Source: Aquabacter sp. L1I39 (GTDB taxonomy: Bacteria > Pseudomonadota > Alphaproteobacteria > Rhizobiales > Xanthobacteraceae). From it: DNA of 64,000 nt. Shown one piece after another: positions 26,337 to 34,995 of this stretch. The number at the start of each line of letters is the position of its first letter. The stretch's first letter is position 1. The notes under the pieces are model-generated. The model did no database searches and was not told where the DNA came from. It worked only from the letters and a program-made list of their open reading frames with translations. Location: contig NZ_CP072392.1 in the NCBI RefSeq assembly GCF_017742835.1, forward strand, positions 4,960,180 through 5,024,179. The letters are read 5' to 3'. Position numbers and translations under genes: made by a program.

Positions 26337-27152
26337 GTGAGCGTGGACGGGGCGGGAAACGGGGCAGGCGATGGCAAGGAATTCGTCGAGGCGCTGGCGC
26401 GCGGCCTCGCCGTGCTGGAATGTTTCGACGACCTCAACCCGGAAATGTCGCTGACCGACGTGGCACGCCGCACGGGCCTTCGCCCCGCCACCGCCCGGCG
26501 CAGCCTCCATACCCTGGCGGCGCTCGGCTATGTGCGGGAGATCAACAAGCGTTATGTGCTGGCGGCCCGCGTGCTCACGCTGGGTGCCGCCTATCAGCGG
26601 GCCTCCCATGTGGACGAGGCGCTGATGCCCGAATTGCGGCGCCTGGTGAACCTGTTCGGCGATGCCTCCTCGGTGAGCGTGCTCGATGGGCCGGACATCC
26701 TCTATGTGGCCCATTGCTCCGAGCAGCGCGCGGCCCGGCCCATGGCGCGGGTGGGCGTCACCTATCCCGGTTATGCCACCTCCATGGGGCGCGTTTTGCT
26801 CTCGCGCATGCCGCAGGAGGCCATCGACATGTATCTGGCCCAGTTGCGCCCGGTGAAGCTGACCGAGCACACGGAAACCGACCCCACCCGCCTGCGCCAG
26901 ATCCTCGCCGAGGCGCGCCAGCAGGGCTATGCGGTGGCGGTGGACCAATTGGATTATGGCGTCACGTCGCTCGCCATACCGGTCCGCGACCCGTCTGGCC
27001 GGGTGGTGGCCGCCATCAACAGCTCAGGCTATTCGGGCAAGATCACCGCCGAGCGCCTGGTGGCCGAGCGGCTGGCGGAATTGCAGGTGTCGGCCACCCG
27101 CATCACCCAGACCTTCAGCCGCTTCCCCGCCTTGCTGCATTCCCTGGTCTAG
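26337..27152 (+). CDS. IclR-family regulator (PcaR/PcaU/PobR type)
   Basis: A 271-residue protein with an N-terminal winged HTH (MSLTDVARRTGLRPATARRSLHTLAALGY split around residue 45) and a C-terminal IclR effector domain with YPGYATSMGRVLLSRMP and VDQLDYGVTSLAIPVRD. This subtype regulates protocatechuate and p-hydroxybenzoate catabolism and responds to aromatic acids. It is transcribed away from the nine-gene aromatic operon and flanked by two TTTCG-N5-CGAAA sites, so it is very probably that operon's regulator. The GTG at 26337 is chosen; GTG 26343 is in frame. Confidence 0.93.
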   Translation: MSVDGAGNGAGDGKEFVEALARGLAVLECFDDLNPEMSLTDVARRTGLRPATARRSLHTLAALGYVREINKRYVLAARVLTLGAAYQRASHVDEALMPELRRLVNLFGDASSVSVLDGPDILYVAHCSEQRAARPMARVGVTYPGYATSMGRVLLSRMPQEAIDMYLAQLRPVKLTEHTETDPTRLRQILAEARQQGYAVAVDQLDYGVTSLAIPVRDPSGRVVAAINSSGYSGKITAERLVAERLAELQVSATRITQTFSRFPALLHSLV

Positions 27153-27154
27153 AA

Positions 27155-27254
27155 CATTTCCGAGCGAAGGGGGCACCGGTTCGCGTGAAGGAAATGCGTT
27201 AAACCAAAGAGATAGATCGCGTCAGTGTTTCCATGAAACGCTGAAGCGATCTAG
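27155..27254 (+). repeat. dispersed intergenic repeat, copy 2 (with 8-bp inverted arms)
   Basis: Begins right after the IclR stop. It shares the blocks ttccgagcgaag, caccggttcgcg, gaaggaaatgcgtt and ttccatgaaacgc with copy 1 (12046-12144). Arms tagatcgc and gcgatcta pair perfectly, with an inner GTTTC-CAT-GAAAC stem. The arms differ in sequence from copy 1 but keep pairing. Confidence 0.7.
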
Positions 27255-27386
27255 GCTGTCGCCTCCCGCCGGTCGCCGGCAGGGTCGATGGCCTGCCGCG
27301 GGCCACGCTGCGGGCGGGGCAAGAGCGCGGGCACGGGCTCGCGATCCCGCCGCCGCCGCGCAAGGAGGGGCCGGCGCCGCAGCGTT

Positions 27387-28301
27387 TCACCCGGGCATGG
27401 GGCGGAAGACATCCGGTCGCGTGGCGCACAAGTGCCCGGCCTCGGCCTGGATCATGTCCACCAGCACCGCCGCCGCCCGGGTCAGCGGCCGATCGCGGTG
27501 AGAGAACAGCCCGCGGGAGACCTCAAGGCCCTCCAGCCGGGCGCCGGAGAATTCCCGCAACTTCAGCTCCCGGTCGAGGGCGGACACCGGCGTTACGAAG
27601 TAGCCCGCCCCCGCCCGCACCGCCTCCCTGGCGAGGGAAAGCGAATCCACCTCCGCCACCACGTTCAGCCGGACCTGGTCCCTGTTCAGGTTCTTCTCCA
27701 GCAGCGTGCGCATGAAGCTGCCCACCACCAGCGGGAGCTTGTCGAGGCGGGCCGGGGACAGGGCCCCCTCCGGAAATGGCCAGTCCTGCGGACGCCCCAC
27801 GAGCCACATGGATTCCCGGAACAACGGCCTCTGCACGAGGTCCGGATGGTGCGCCTCGCTGCTCATGATGCCGATGTCGATCTGGCCGGTGAGAAGGGAC
27901 GTGCGCACCGCATTGGCGTAGTTCTCGTTCAATAGCAGCTTGATGCGGGGATAGCGCACGGTGCAGTCCGACAGGATACGGCCCACGAACAGGATGCCGA
28001 TGGAGGGCGGAAAGCCCATGGCCACCGGCCCGGCCGGCTCGTCGCCCTGGAACCTCACCTCGGTTTCGAGCTGCTGGACGAGCCGCAGGATGACCTCGGC
28101 CCGCTCAAGCACCAGCCGCCCCGCCTCGTTGGGCTCCACGCCGCGCCGGTGGCGCATGAGGAGCGGTGAGCCGAGGCTCTCCTCCAGAAGCTGGATCCGG
28201 CGCGTGAGGGCCGGCTGTACCACGCCGAGCGAAGCGGCCGCCTTGGAGATGCTGCGCTGGCGCGCCGTCTCCACGAAGAAGCGCAGCGAAACCAGGTCCA
28301 T
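27387..28301 (-). CDS. LysR-family transcriptional regulator
   Basis: A 304-residue LysR protein: HTH MDLVSLRFFVETARQRS and ASLGVVQPALTRRIQLLEE, then an effector-binding domain with GAGYFVTPVSALDREL near the C-terminus. It is divergent from the Bug-type binding protein gene at 28449, with 147 bp between them, and probably controls it and the hydrolase. NAC/CynR/CbbR-like subgroups cannot be told apart here. Confidence 0.92.
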   Translation of the reverse strand: MDLVSLRFFVETARQRSISKAAASLGVVQPALTRRIQLLEESLGSPLLMRHRRGVEPNEAGRLVLERAEVILRLVQQLETEVRFQGDEPAGPVAMGFPPSIGILFVGRILSDCTVRYPRIKLLLNENYANAVRTSLLTGQIDIGIMSSEAHHPDLVQRPLFRESMWLVGRPQDWPFPEGALSPARLDKLPLVVGSFMRTLLEKNLNRDQVRLNVVAEVDSLSLAREAVRAGAGYFVTPVSALDRELKLREFSGARLEGLEVSRGLFSHRDRPLTRAAAVLVDMIQAEAGHLCATRPDVFRPMPG

Positions 28302-28320
28302 GACGGGCGGTGCTTTCTGG

Positions 28321-28337
28321 TATGTCGATCTGGCATA
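28321..28337. promoter_or_regulatory. candidate LysR operator (TATG-N9-CATA)
   Basis: TATGTCGATCTGGCATA has 4-bp inverted ends and the T-N11-A form of LysR boxes. It lies 20 bp upstream of the LysR start. A wider CATATT-N23-AATATG inverted repeat overlaps it at 28334-28368, in AT-rich DNA. Confidence 0.5.
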
Positions 28338-28448
28338 TTAGCCATCAAAACTATCTATTTTCAATATGTCACAATCGGCTTCATGCTTCCTCCATGCCGA
28401 GAAGGCACCGAGGCCCTGCGCCAAGACAGGGCAGAACGGGAGGAAATC

Positions 28449-29411
28449 ATGCTGAAACGCCTCGTCCTCGCCGCCGCGGTGGCGGCCCTGCCGAGCCTCG
28501 CATGGGCCGCGGACGACTATCCCGCGCGCCCCATCGCCATCGTCGTTCCCAGCCAAGCGGGCGGCCTCAGCGACATCCTCGCACGCAAGGTGGCCGACAA
28601 GGCCGCCCCGGAGCTGCATGGCGTCATTATCGTCGACAACAAGCCCGGAGCGTCCGGTGCCATCGGGGGCAATTATGTCCGGCGTGCCGCGCCGGATGGC
28701 TACACCCTCCTCCTCGCCAATGGCGCCTCCCATGGGGCGCTGCCCTATTTGACCAAGACCCCGCCTTACGACCCGATCAAGGATTTCGTGCCCATAGCCC
28801 GCGTTGGCGAGACCCAGCTGGCGCTCGTCGCCTCCAAAAAGCTGCCGGTGAAGAATGCGCAGGACCTGCTCGCCTATGCCCGCAAGAATCCCGGAAAGCT
28901 GACCTATGGCACCTTCGGCCATGCCAGCGCCGGGCATCTCTTCGGCGAGGTGATGAAGAAGGAGAACGGCATCGAGATGGTGCACGTCCCCTACAAGGGC
29001 GAGGGCGCGGTGATGCAGGCGCTCATGGCCGGGGAAATCGACCTCGCCATGATCGTGTCCGCCAAGCCCTATGTGGACCAGGGACAGGTCACCCTCATCG
29101 GCATCACCAGCCCGGAGGGCGCGGCCGCCTATCCCGACTGGCCGACGCTCGCCTCCCAGGGCGTGAAGGGCTTCTCGCAGGCCCGCGGCTTCCAGGTCTT
29201 CCTCGCCCCCGTGGGAACGCCGCAGCCCATCATCGACAAGCTGGCCAATGCCTTCTCCGATGCGATCGCGGATCCCGCGCTTCGCAAGCAACTGCTCGAC
29301 CTCGGCGTCAGCCCCGCGAGCGAGAAGCCGCAAGACGTTCCCGCCCTGTATCGCGAGCTGGTTAGCCAGTGGAAGGGCCTCGTGGAGAGTTCGGGCGTGA
29401 GCTCCGATTGA
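28449..29411 (+). CDS. Bug/TctC-family periplasmic solute-binding protein
   Basis: A 320-residue protein. Signal peptide MLKRLVLAAAVAALPSLAWA with cleavage before ADDYPARP, then the Bug signature PIAIVVPSQAGGLSDILAR. The ligand loops VDNKPGASGAIGGN and PYKGEGAVMQALMAGEIDL are typical. The start follows gggaggaaatc. It is the second Bug protein of the window and again has no TctAB membrane partner nearby. It is followed by a CocE-type hydrolase (1-61 bp gap depending on that start), so its ligand may be an ester or amide. Confidence 0.92.
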   Translation: MLKRLVLAAAVAALPSLAWAADDYPARPIAIVVPSQAGGLSDILARKVADKAAPELHGVIIVDNKPGASGAIGGNYVRRAAPDGYTLLLANGASHGALPYLTKTPPYDPIKDFVPIARVGETQLALVASKKLPVKNAQDLLAYARKNPGKLTYGTFGHASAGHLFGEVMKKENGIEMVHVPYKGEGAVMQALMAGEIDLAMIVSAKPYVDQGQVTLIGITSPEGAAAYPDWPTLASQGVKGFSQARGFQVFLAPVGTPQPIIDKLANAFSDAIADPALRKQLLDLGVSPASEKPQDVPALYRELVSQWKGLVESSGVSSD

Positions 29412-29471
29412 GTGTCCTCCCGCCAGGACGCGCGGCGGCCGCGCAGGGCGACCGCACACCATCAGCGGGCC

Positions 29472-31199
29472 ATGGAGAGTGCCTTGTCCGACTTCATCAT
29501 CACGCGTGACGTCGCCATCCCCATGGATGACGGCCTGGAACTGAAGGCCGACGTGTTCCGTCCGGACACGGACGCGCCCGTCCCTGTCATCATGACCCTC
29601 GGCCCCTATGGCAAGGGGGTGCGCTACCAGGACCACTACAAGGCCAGCTGGGATTTTCTCACCCGCGCACACCCCGATCTGCTCGCCGGCTCACAGCATC
29701 GCTGGCTGACTTGGGAGACCGTCGATCCGGAGATCTGGGTGCCATGGGGCTATGCGGTGGTGCGGGTGGATTCCCGCGGGGCCGGACGCTCGCCGGGATA
29801 TCTCGACATCCTCTCCCCCCGCGAAACCCTGGACTATTACCATGCGATCGAATGGGCGGGGACGCAGCCCTGGTCCAACGGAAAAGTGGGGCTGAACGGC
29901 ATTTCCTACTATGCCATCAACCAGTGGCACGTGGCGGCGCTCCAGCCGCCGCACCTCGCCGCCATGGTGCCGTGGGAGGGCGCGGCTGACGCCTATCGGG
30001 ACTTCTTCCGCCACGGCGGCATTCTGTCCAACAGGTTTCTGGAAACCTGGTATCCGCGCCAGATCCTCTCGGTCCAGCATGGCAATCCCAATGGGCCGGC
30101 GGACCCTTGGATGGGGGCGCCAGCCACTGGCCCCGAACGGCTTTCGGAGGCAGAGCTTCACGCCAATCGCATGGCCACCCTTGCCAATGTGCGGGCTCGG
30201 GAAATGGACGACGCCTGGTATCGCGCCCGCTCGCCCGATTGGAGCCAGGTGGTCACCCCCTTCCTCAGCGCCGCCAACTGGGCGGGCTTTGGCCTGCATC
30301 CGCGCGGAAACTTCACCGCCTTTGCCGAGGCCGCCTCACCTCAGAAGTGGCTGGAAGGCCATCCTGGCCGCCACGAGGAGTGGTTCTATCTGGACTATGG
30401 GATGGAGCTTCAGAAGCGCTTCTTCGACCATTTCCTGAAGGGCGAGGACAATGGCTGGGACCGCGAGGCGCGCGTGTGGCTGCATCTGCGGCGCCCCTTC
30501 AGCCGCGCGTTCGAGCTGCGCAAGGAAGAGGAGTGGCCGCTGGCCCGGACTTCATGGACCCGGCTGCACCTCGACGCGGCGACCGGGGGCCTGTCCTGGA
30601 CGCCGCCCGAGGCGCCCGCCTCGGCCTCCTTCGAGGCCGCGTCCGAGGGCCTGTGCTGGATGTCGGCGCCGCTCGACCAGGAGGTGGAGTTGACCGGCCC
30701 CCTGGCGCTGAAGGTGCACCTTTCCTCGTCGACGGCGGACGCTGATCTTTTCGCCACCGTGCGGGCTTTCTCGCCCGAGGGGGTGGAAGTGGCGTTTCCC
30801 GGGACGGTGGACCCGCACACGCCATTGGCTCAGGGCTGGCTGCGCGCCTCGCATCGCAAGCTGTGCCCGGAGCGCTCGCGTCCCTATCAGCCCTATCACA
30901 CGCACGACGACAAGCAGCCGCTCAGGCCCGGTGAAATATATGAACTGATGGTGGAAATCTGGCCCACCTGCATCATCCTGCCGGCCGGCTTCCGGCTCGC
31001 CTTGGATGTGCGCGGCGCAGATTTCCAGCGGCCACCTGACCCGGACAACCCCTCCGCCTATCGTGGTTCCGGCCCCTGGCTACACGATGACCCCCTGGAC
31101 CGCCCCGCGAGCCTCTTTGGGGGGACGACGACCCTCCATACAGGGCCCGGGCGGGAGGCGTTTCTCCTTCTGCCGGTCATTCCCCCGCGCCCTGCCTAG
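29472..31199 (+). CDS. CocE/NonD-family alpha/beta hydrolase
   Basis: A 575-residue hydrolase with an N-terminal alpha/beta domain and a C-terminal jelly-roll (from about residue 370: LHLDAATGGLSWTPP, ITLDVRGADFQR-like end). The oxyanion Tyr lies in LGPYGKGV and the nucleophile Ser in VGLNGISYYAI. The acid residue, normally Asp in GWYDGF, aligns here with ANWAGFGLHPRGN and is missing. The His probably lies in GRHEEWF. These enzymes cleave esters or amides. The ATG at 29472 is chosen because conserved sequence begins just after it; a GTG at 29412 directly after the Bug stop would add 20 residues. Confidence 0.85.
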   Translation: MESALSDFIITRDVAIPMDDGLELKADVFRPDTDAPVPVIMTLGPYGKGVRYQDHYKASWDFLTRAHPDLLAGSQHRWLTWETVDPEIWVPWGYAVVRVDSRGAGRSPGYLDILSPRETLDYYHAIEWAGTQPWSNGKVGLNGISYYAINQWHVAALQPPHLAAMVPWEGAADAYRDFFRHGGILSNRFLETWYPRQILSVQHGNPNGPADPWMGAPATGPERLSEAELHANRMATLANVRAREMDDAWYRARSPDWSQVVTPFLSAANWAGFGLHPRGNFTAFAEAASPQKWLEGHPGRHEEWFYLDYGMELQKRFFDHFLKGEDNGWDREARVWLHLRRPFSRAFELRKEEEWPLARTSWTRLHLDAATGGLSWTPPEAPASASFEAASEGLCWMSAPLDQEVELTGPLALKVHLSSSTADADLFATVRAFSPEGVEVAFPGTVDPHTPLAQGWLRASHRKLCPERSRPYQPYHTHDDKQPLRPGEIYELMVEIWPTCIILPAGFRLALDVRGADFQRPPDPDNPSAYRGSGPWLHDDPLDRPASLFGGTTTLHTGPGREAFLLLPVIPPRPA

Positions 31200-31330
31200 A
31201 CTGCGCGGACCGTCGCGGCGGGCCGCTGCGGCCCTGACGGGCGGGGGCGTCATGCCGCAAGCCGCGCCGGACGTGCCATTGTTGCAGTCGCGCAGCTTAT
31301 GTATTTTGGCCCCCGCTCAGGGAGCCGATA

Positions 31331-32332
31331 ATGAACGTGGAAGACCTCTACCGCCTGCTTCGCAACAGCCACGTTCAAGCACAGAGCATCGTCGATACGG
31401 TGAGCGACCCTCTGCTTGTGCTCGATGAAAACTTGCGCGTGGAAAGCGCCAGCCGGGCCTTTTTCAATACCTTTCAAGTGGACAGGTTCGAGACAGTGGG
31501 CCAACTTCTCTATGAGCTGGGCAATGGACAGTGGGACATTCCGGAACTGCGGCAACTGCTTCAGGACGTGGTGCCCCGGAGCGCCGCGCTGATCAACTAC
31601 AAGGTGGAGCACGCTTTCCCCCATCTCGGCCGGCGGGTCATGCTGCTGTCCGCACGGACACTGTTTCATCCAGACAAGAAGAGCCACACCTTCCTCCTCT
31701 CCATTGTCGACGCCACCGAGCAGCACCGCCGCGATGCCGCCAAGGACCTCCTCTTGCGGGAGATACACCACCGCATGAAGAACCTGTTCGCCGTGATCGC
31801 CTCCCTGGGCCGCCAGGCCCCGACCGAAGGCGTCACTGCGGAGGCGTTCCGGGACGCCTTTATGGGGCGCGTTGGTGCATTGGTCGAAGCCCATGAACTG
31901 GCTTTTTCCGATCAGGATGTCGCCTTGCCGTCCGTGATCACGCGCATCCTGGCGCCTTACCCCATCCGCGAGGGAGGGGTGGAGATCGAGGATGGCCCGG
32001 CCATCGTGCTGTGGCCGCAGGCGATTCAGGCCTTGAGCCTGATCCTGCACGAACTGGCCACCAATGCCGTCAAGTATGGGGCACTCTCCAACGGAGAGGG
32101 CCGGATCAGGATCGGCTGGCGCCGGGATGAAGAAGCGGGCCTTTTGAGGCTTGGCTGGCAGGAAAGCGGGGGACCGCCCGTGGCCTCCAAGCCGGCCCGG
32201 GGCTATGGTTCGCAACTGATGGAGGCGAGCGCCACCCAAGGCCTTGGCGGGCGGGTGGAGTTCGGCTTTGCGCCGGAAGGCCTGCGGGTGGAGATCATCG
32301 CCCCGCTCGGGAGCCTGGACGGGTCCAGCTAG
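31331..32332 (+). CDS. PAS-HWE sensor histidine kinase
   Basis: A 333-residue kinase. A PAS-like domain lies at about residues 15-130, then the H box LLREIHHRMKNLFAVI (His146/147), an N box LILHELATNAVKYGALS, and GWQESGG with the Trp-x-Glu of the HWE class. No transmembrane segment is seen, so it senses a cytosolic signal. HWE kinases in Alphaproteobacteria often feed the general stress response or light and redox signalling. No response regulator is adjacent, so it is an orphan here. A plausible AT-richer leader lies at 31270-31330. Confidence 0.92.
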   Translation: MNVEDLYRLLRNSHVQAQSIVDTVSDPLLVLDENLRVESASRAFFNTFQVDRFETVGQLLYELGNGQWDIPELRQLLQDVVPRSAALINYKVEHAFPHLGRRVMLLSARTLFHPDKKSHTFLLSIVDATEQHRRDAAKDLLLREIHHRMKNLFAVIASLGRQAPTEGVTAEAFRDAFMGRVGALVEAHELAFSDQDVALPSVITRILAPYPIREGGVEIEDGPAIVLWPQAIQALSLILHELATNAVKYGALSNGEGRIRIGWRRDEEAGLLRLGWQESGGPPVASKPARGYGSQLMEASATQGLGGRVEFGFAPEGLRVEIIAPLGSLDGSS

Positions 32333-32450
32333 CTGCTCCGCCCGGTGCGGACGGGCTTTCGCGCGAATGCCGGCTGGCATCCGGCGACCTGCGGCGGGAA
32401 CTTGATGGGCGCTGGATGACTCGACCCTCCTGAAGCCACAGGAGGACGAC

Positions 32451-32690
32451 ATGCCTGACGATCACCGCCGCCAAACCGGCATCCGCACGCCGGGCACCAC
32501 CCGCGATGGGCATCGCGCTCCCGCCGCCGCACCGGCAGAGGCCCGGCCCGGTGACGAGGCCGCGCCGGGAACCCCGGGCACCGGCGAGGGCCTGTGCCCC
32601 GACTGCGGCGGGCGGGGCAGTATCGACGGGCACCCCTGTCCAGCTTGCGGCGGCACCGGCATCGTCGTCCTGGGCGTTGGTGGCGCCTGA
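32451..32690 (+). CDS. small zinc-ribbon-like protein with DnaJ-type CxxCxGxG repeats
   Basis: A 79-residue product. The first half is basic, Pro/Ala-rich and probably disordered. The second half holds two CxxCGGxG-type modules, CPDCGGRG and CPACGGTG, 14 residues apart, like half of a DnaJ zinc centre. A good site (aggagga) precedes the ATG. No J domain or other catalytic region is present. It may bind zinc and act as a small RNA- or protein-binding factor. It heads a run of three small genes ending at 33123. Confidence 0.7.
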   Translation: MPDDHRRQTGIRTPGTTRDGHRAPAAAPAEARPGDEAAPGTPGTGEGLCPDCGGRGSIDGHPCPACGGTGIVVLGVGGA

Positions 32691-32707
32691 CCGGACGGGA
32701 GCTGGCC

Positions 32708-32836
32708 ATGAACCATCCGATGCCGCGCGATCCCGCCTCGGTGCGGAACGCTCGGCGCTCTCAGGCGTTTGCCAAGAGGGGCTTGAGGTTGGCCGCGGAC
32801 CGGCAGAGTGAAGAGGACCCAGAGGAAAGACCATGA
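32708..32836 (+). CDS. small basic protein (42 aa)
   Basis: A 42-residue frame starting MNHPMPRDPASVRNARRS, rich in Arg and Gln/Glu with no hydrophobic segment. The stop codon overlaps the start of the next gene as ATGA, which supports real translation. No family recognised. It is 18 bp downstream of the zinc-ribbon gene. Confidence 0.4.
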   Translation: MNHPMPRDPASVRNARRSQAFAKRGLRLAADRQSEEDPEERP

Positions 32837-33123
32837 GAACAGCCATCCTCGCGGCCCTGCTGACGGCCATCTGCCTTCCGGCGGCGGCGCAGGAGGTCAA
32901 TGCCCTTCAGCTCAATTGCGCGCAGGCGCGGGGATGGGTCAATGCCCATGGTGCGGCGCTCATTCGCACCAGCCCCTCCACCTTCGATCGCTACGTCCGC
33001 GACCGGGGGTTCTGCGTGCCGCCGGAGGACGTGCAGCCCGAATGGATCCGCACCCGCGACGTGGCCCAGTGCTTCGTCGGCTATACCTGCTTCGACCCCT
33101 CGCGGGACCGCTCGCCCCGCTGA
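32833..33123 (+). CDS. small secreted protein with four cysteines
   Basis: A 96-residue protein with a Sec signal peptide (MRTAILAALLTAICLPAAAQ, cleavage before EVNAL). The mature part is about 76 residues with four Cys (NCAQ, GFCV, QCFV, TCFD), spaced so as to form two disulphides in the periplasm. It is overlapped by the small basic gene (ATGA). No named family recognised. The last two Cys sit in a short ValAlaGln-Cys and Tyr-Thr-Cys-Phe pair. Confidence 0.65.
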   Translation: MRTAILAALLTAICLPAAAQEVNALQLNCAQARGWVNAHGAALIRTSPSTFDRYVRDRGFCVPPEDVQPEWIRTRDVAQCFVGYTCFDPSRDRSPR

Positions 33124-33185
33124 GCCGGGAAACAGGGCACGAAAAGGGCAACAGAGACGGGGGGAAGAACCATCAAGGAGGCAAA

Positions 33186-34955
33186 ATGTGTGGCATTTGC
33201 GGTGAGGTGAACCGGGACGGCGCCGTGCGCATGCGCGTGCTGGAGGACATGGCCGATCCCCTCACGCCCCGCGGCCCCGACGGGGCCGGCGTCTTCGCCC
33301 AAAACGGGATCGGACTGGCCCATCGCCGCCTGTCCATCCTCGACCTGAAGGCCACCTCGCAGCAGCCCATGGTGGACCCGGACCTTGGCCTCGCCATCGC
33401 GTTCAACGGCTGCATCTACAATTTCCGCGACCTGCGCCAGGAATTGACCGCGAAGGGCTATCGCTTCTTCTCGCAGGGCGACACCGAGGTGATCCTGAAG
33501 GCCTATCATGCCTGGGGCGCGGACGCGGTGAAGCGCCTCCAGGGCATGTTCGCCTTCGCCATCTGGGAAATGTGGACGGGCCGCGTGGTGCTGGCCCGCG
33601 ACCGGCTGGGCATCAAGCCGCTCTATCTGGCGCAGGTGGGCGCGTCCTTGCGCTTCGCCTCCACCTTGCCGGCGCTGCTGGCCGGGGGCGGGGTGGACAC
33701 CGCCATCGATCCGGTGGGCCTCCATCATTATATGAGCTTCCACAGCGTGGTGCCGGCCCCTCACACGCTCTTTCGCGGCGTGCGCAAACTGCCGCCGGCC
33801 ACCGTCCTGACGCTGGAGCCCGATGGCCGGCGCCATGAGCACGTCTATTGGTCGGTGCGCATGGGCGAGGGCTTCGATGCCGCCGAGATGGGCGAGGAGG
33901 AATGGCGGGAGACGCTCACCCAGGCGCTCCAGACGGCGGTGGAACGCCGCGCCGTTTCCGACGTGCCCATCGGCGTGCTCCTCTCCGGCGGGGTGGACAG
34001 TTCGCTGCTCGTTGCGCTGCTGGCGCGGCTCGGTCATTCCGACATCCGCACCTTCTCGGTGGGGTTTGAGAGCGTGAACGGCCTCAAGGGCGACGAGTTT
34101 GAATATTCCGACCTCATCGCCCGCACCTATGGCACCGACCACCAGCGCATCGTGATCCCGCAGGAACGGGTGCTGGAGGCGCTGCCCGGCGTCATCGGCG
34201 CCATGTCCGAGCCCATGATGAGCCACGATTGCGTCGGCTTCTATCTGCTGGCGCAGGAGGTGGCGCAGCATGTGAAGGTGGTGCAGAGCGGGCAGGGGGC
34301 GGACGAGACCTTCGCGGGCTATCACTGGCACGAAAAGATGCTCACCTCCGCCGATCCGGTGGCCGACTATGCCGCGCTCTATTTCGACCGCGACCACGAC
34401 GAGATGGCCAAGGCGCTCTCTCCGGACCTCCTGGGCGCCGACCATAGCCGGGCCTTCGTGGAGGCGTTCTTTGAACGCTGCGGCGAGACCTCGCCCATCA
34501 ACAAGACGCTGCAGATCGACACCGAGATCATGCTGGTGGACGATCCCGTCAAGCGCGTCGACAACATGACCATGGCCTTCGGCCTCGAAACCCGCGTGCC
34601 TTTCCTCGACCACGAGATGGTGGAGCTGGCGGCGCGCATTCCCTCCGAGCTGAAGGTGCAGTCGGGCGGCAAGCACATCCTGAAGGAGGCCGCCCGGCGC
34701 ATCCTGCCGGCGGAGGTGGTCGACCGGCCAAAGGGCTATTTCCCCGTGCCCGCGCTCAAATACATTCGCGGGCCCTATCTCGACTTCGCCCGGGACGTGC
34801 TGAACCAGGAGGCGGCCCGCACGCGCGGGATCTTCCGGCGCGATTATGTGGACCGCCTGCTGGCCGATCCCGAGGGGAATCTCACGGCCAAGGGTCATTC
34901 CAAGCTCTGGCAGGTGACCGTCCTGGAGCACTGGCTCCAGACCCACGCGGCGTGA
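33186..34955 (+). CDS. asparagine-synthase-type amidotransferase (NAGGN amidotransferase-like)
   Basis: A 589-residue two-domain enzyme. N-terminal class II glutaminase with nucleophile Cys2 (MCGICGEVN), RGPDGAGVFA and a conserved Asn-Gly (FNGCIYNF). C-terminal ATP-binding synthase domain with the SGGVDSSLLVALL pyrophosphatase loop. Length and blocks such as HYMSFHSVVPAPHTLFRGV and MSEPMMSHDCVGFYLLAQEV resemble the amidotransferase of N-acetylglutaminylglutamine amide synthesis. The ligase and peptidase genes usually paired with that enzyme are not visible here, so the substrate remains open. Followed by a separate glutaminase-type gene. Confidence 0.85.
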   Translation: MCGICGEVNRDGAVRMRVLEDMADPLTPRGPDGAGVFAQNGIGLAHRRLSILDLKATSQQPMVDPDLGLAIAFNGCIYNFRDLRQELTAKGYRFFSQGDTEVILKAYHAWGADAVKRLQGMFAFAIWEMWTGRVVLARDRLGIKPLYLAQVGASLRFASTLPALLAGGGVDTAIDPVGLHHYMSFHSVVPAPHTLFRGVRKLPPATVLTLEPDGRRHEHVYWSVRMGEGFDAAEMGEEEWRETLTQALQTAVERRAVSDVPIGVLLSGGVDSSLLVALLARLGHSDIRTFSVGFESVNGLKGDEFEYSDLIARTYGTDHQRIVIPQERVLEALPGVIGAMSEPMMSHDCVGFYLLAQEVAQHVKVVQSGQGADETFAGYHWHEKMLTSADPVADYAALYFDRDHDEMAKALSPDLLGADHSRAFVEAFFERCGETSPINKTLQIDTEIMLVDDPVKRVDNMTMAFGLETRVPFLDHEMVELAARIPSELKVQSGGKHILKEAARRILPAEVVDRPKGYFPVPALKYIRGPYLDFARDVLNQEAARTRGIFRRDYVDRLLADPEGNLTAKGHSKLWQVTVLEHWLQTHAA

Positions 34956-34995
34956 CGGGGCGCCGGCCGCGACCATTCGTAAAGGAGGAGGATGC

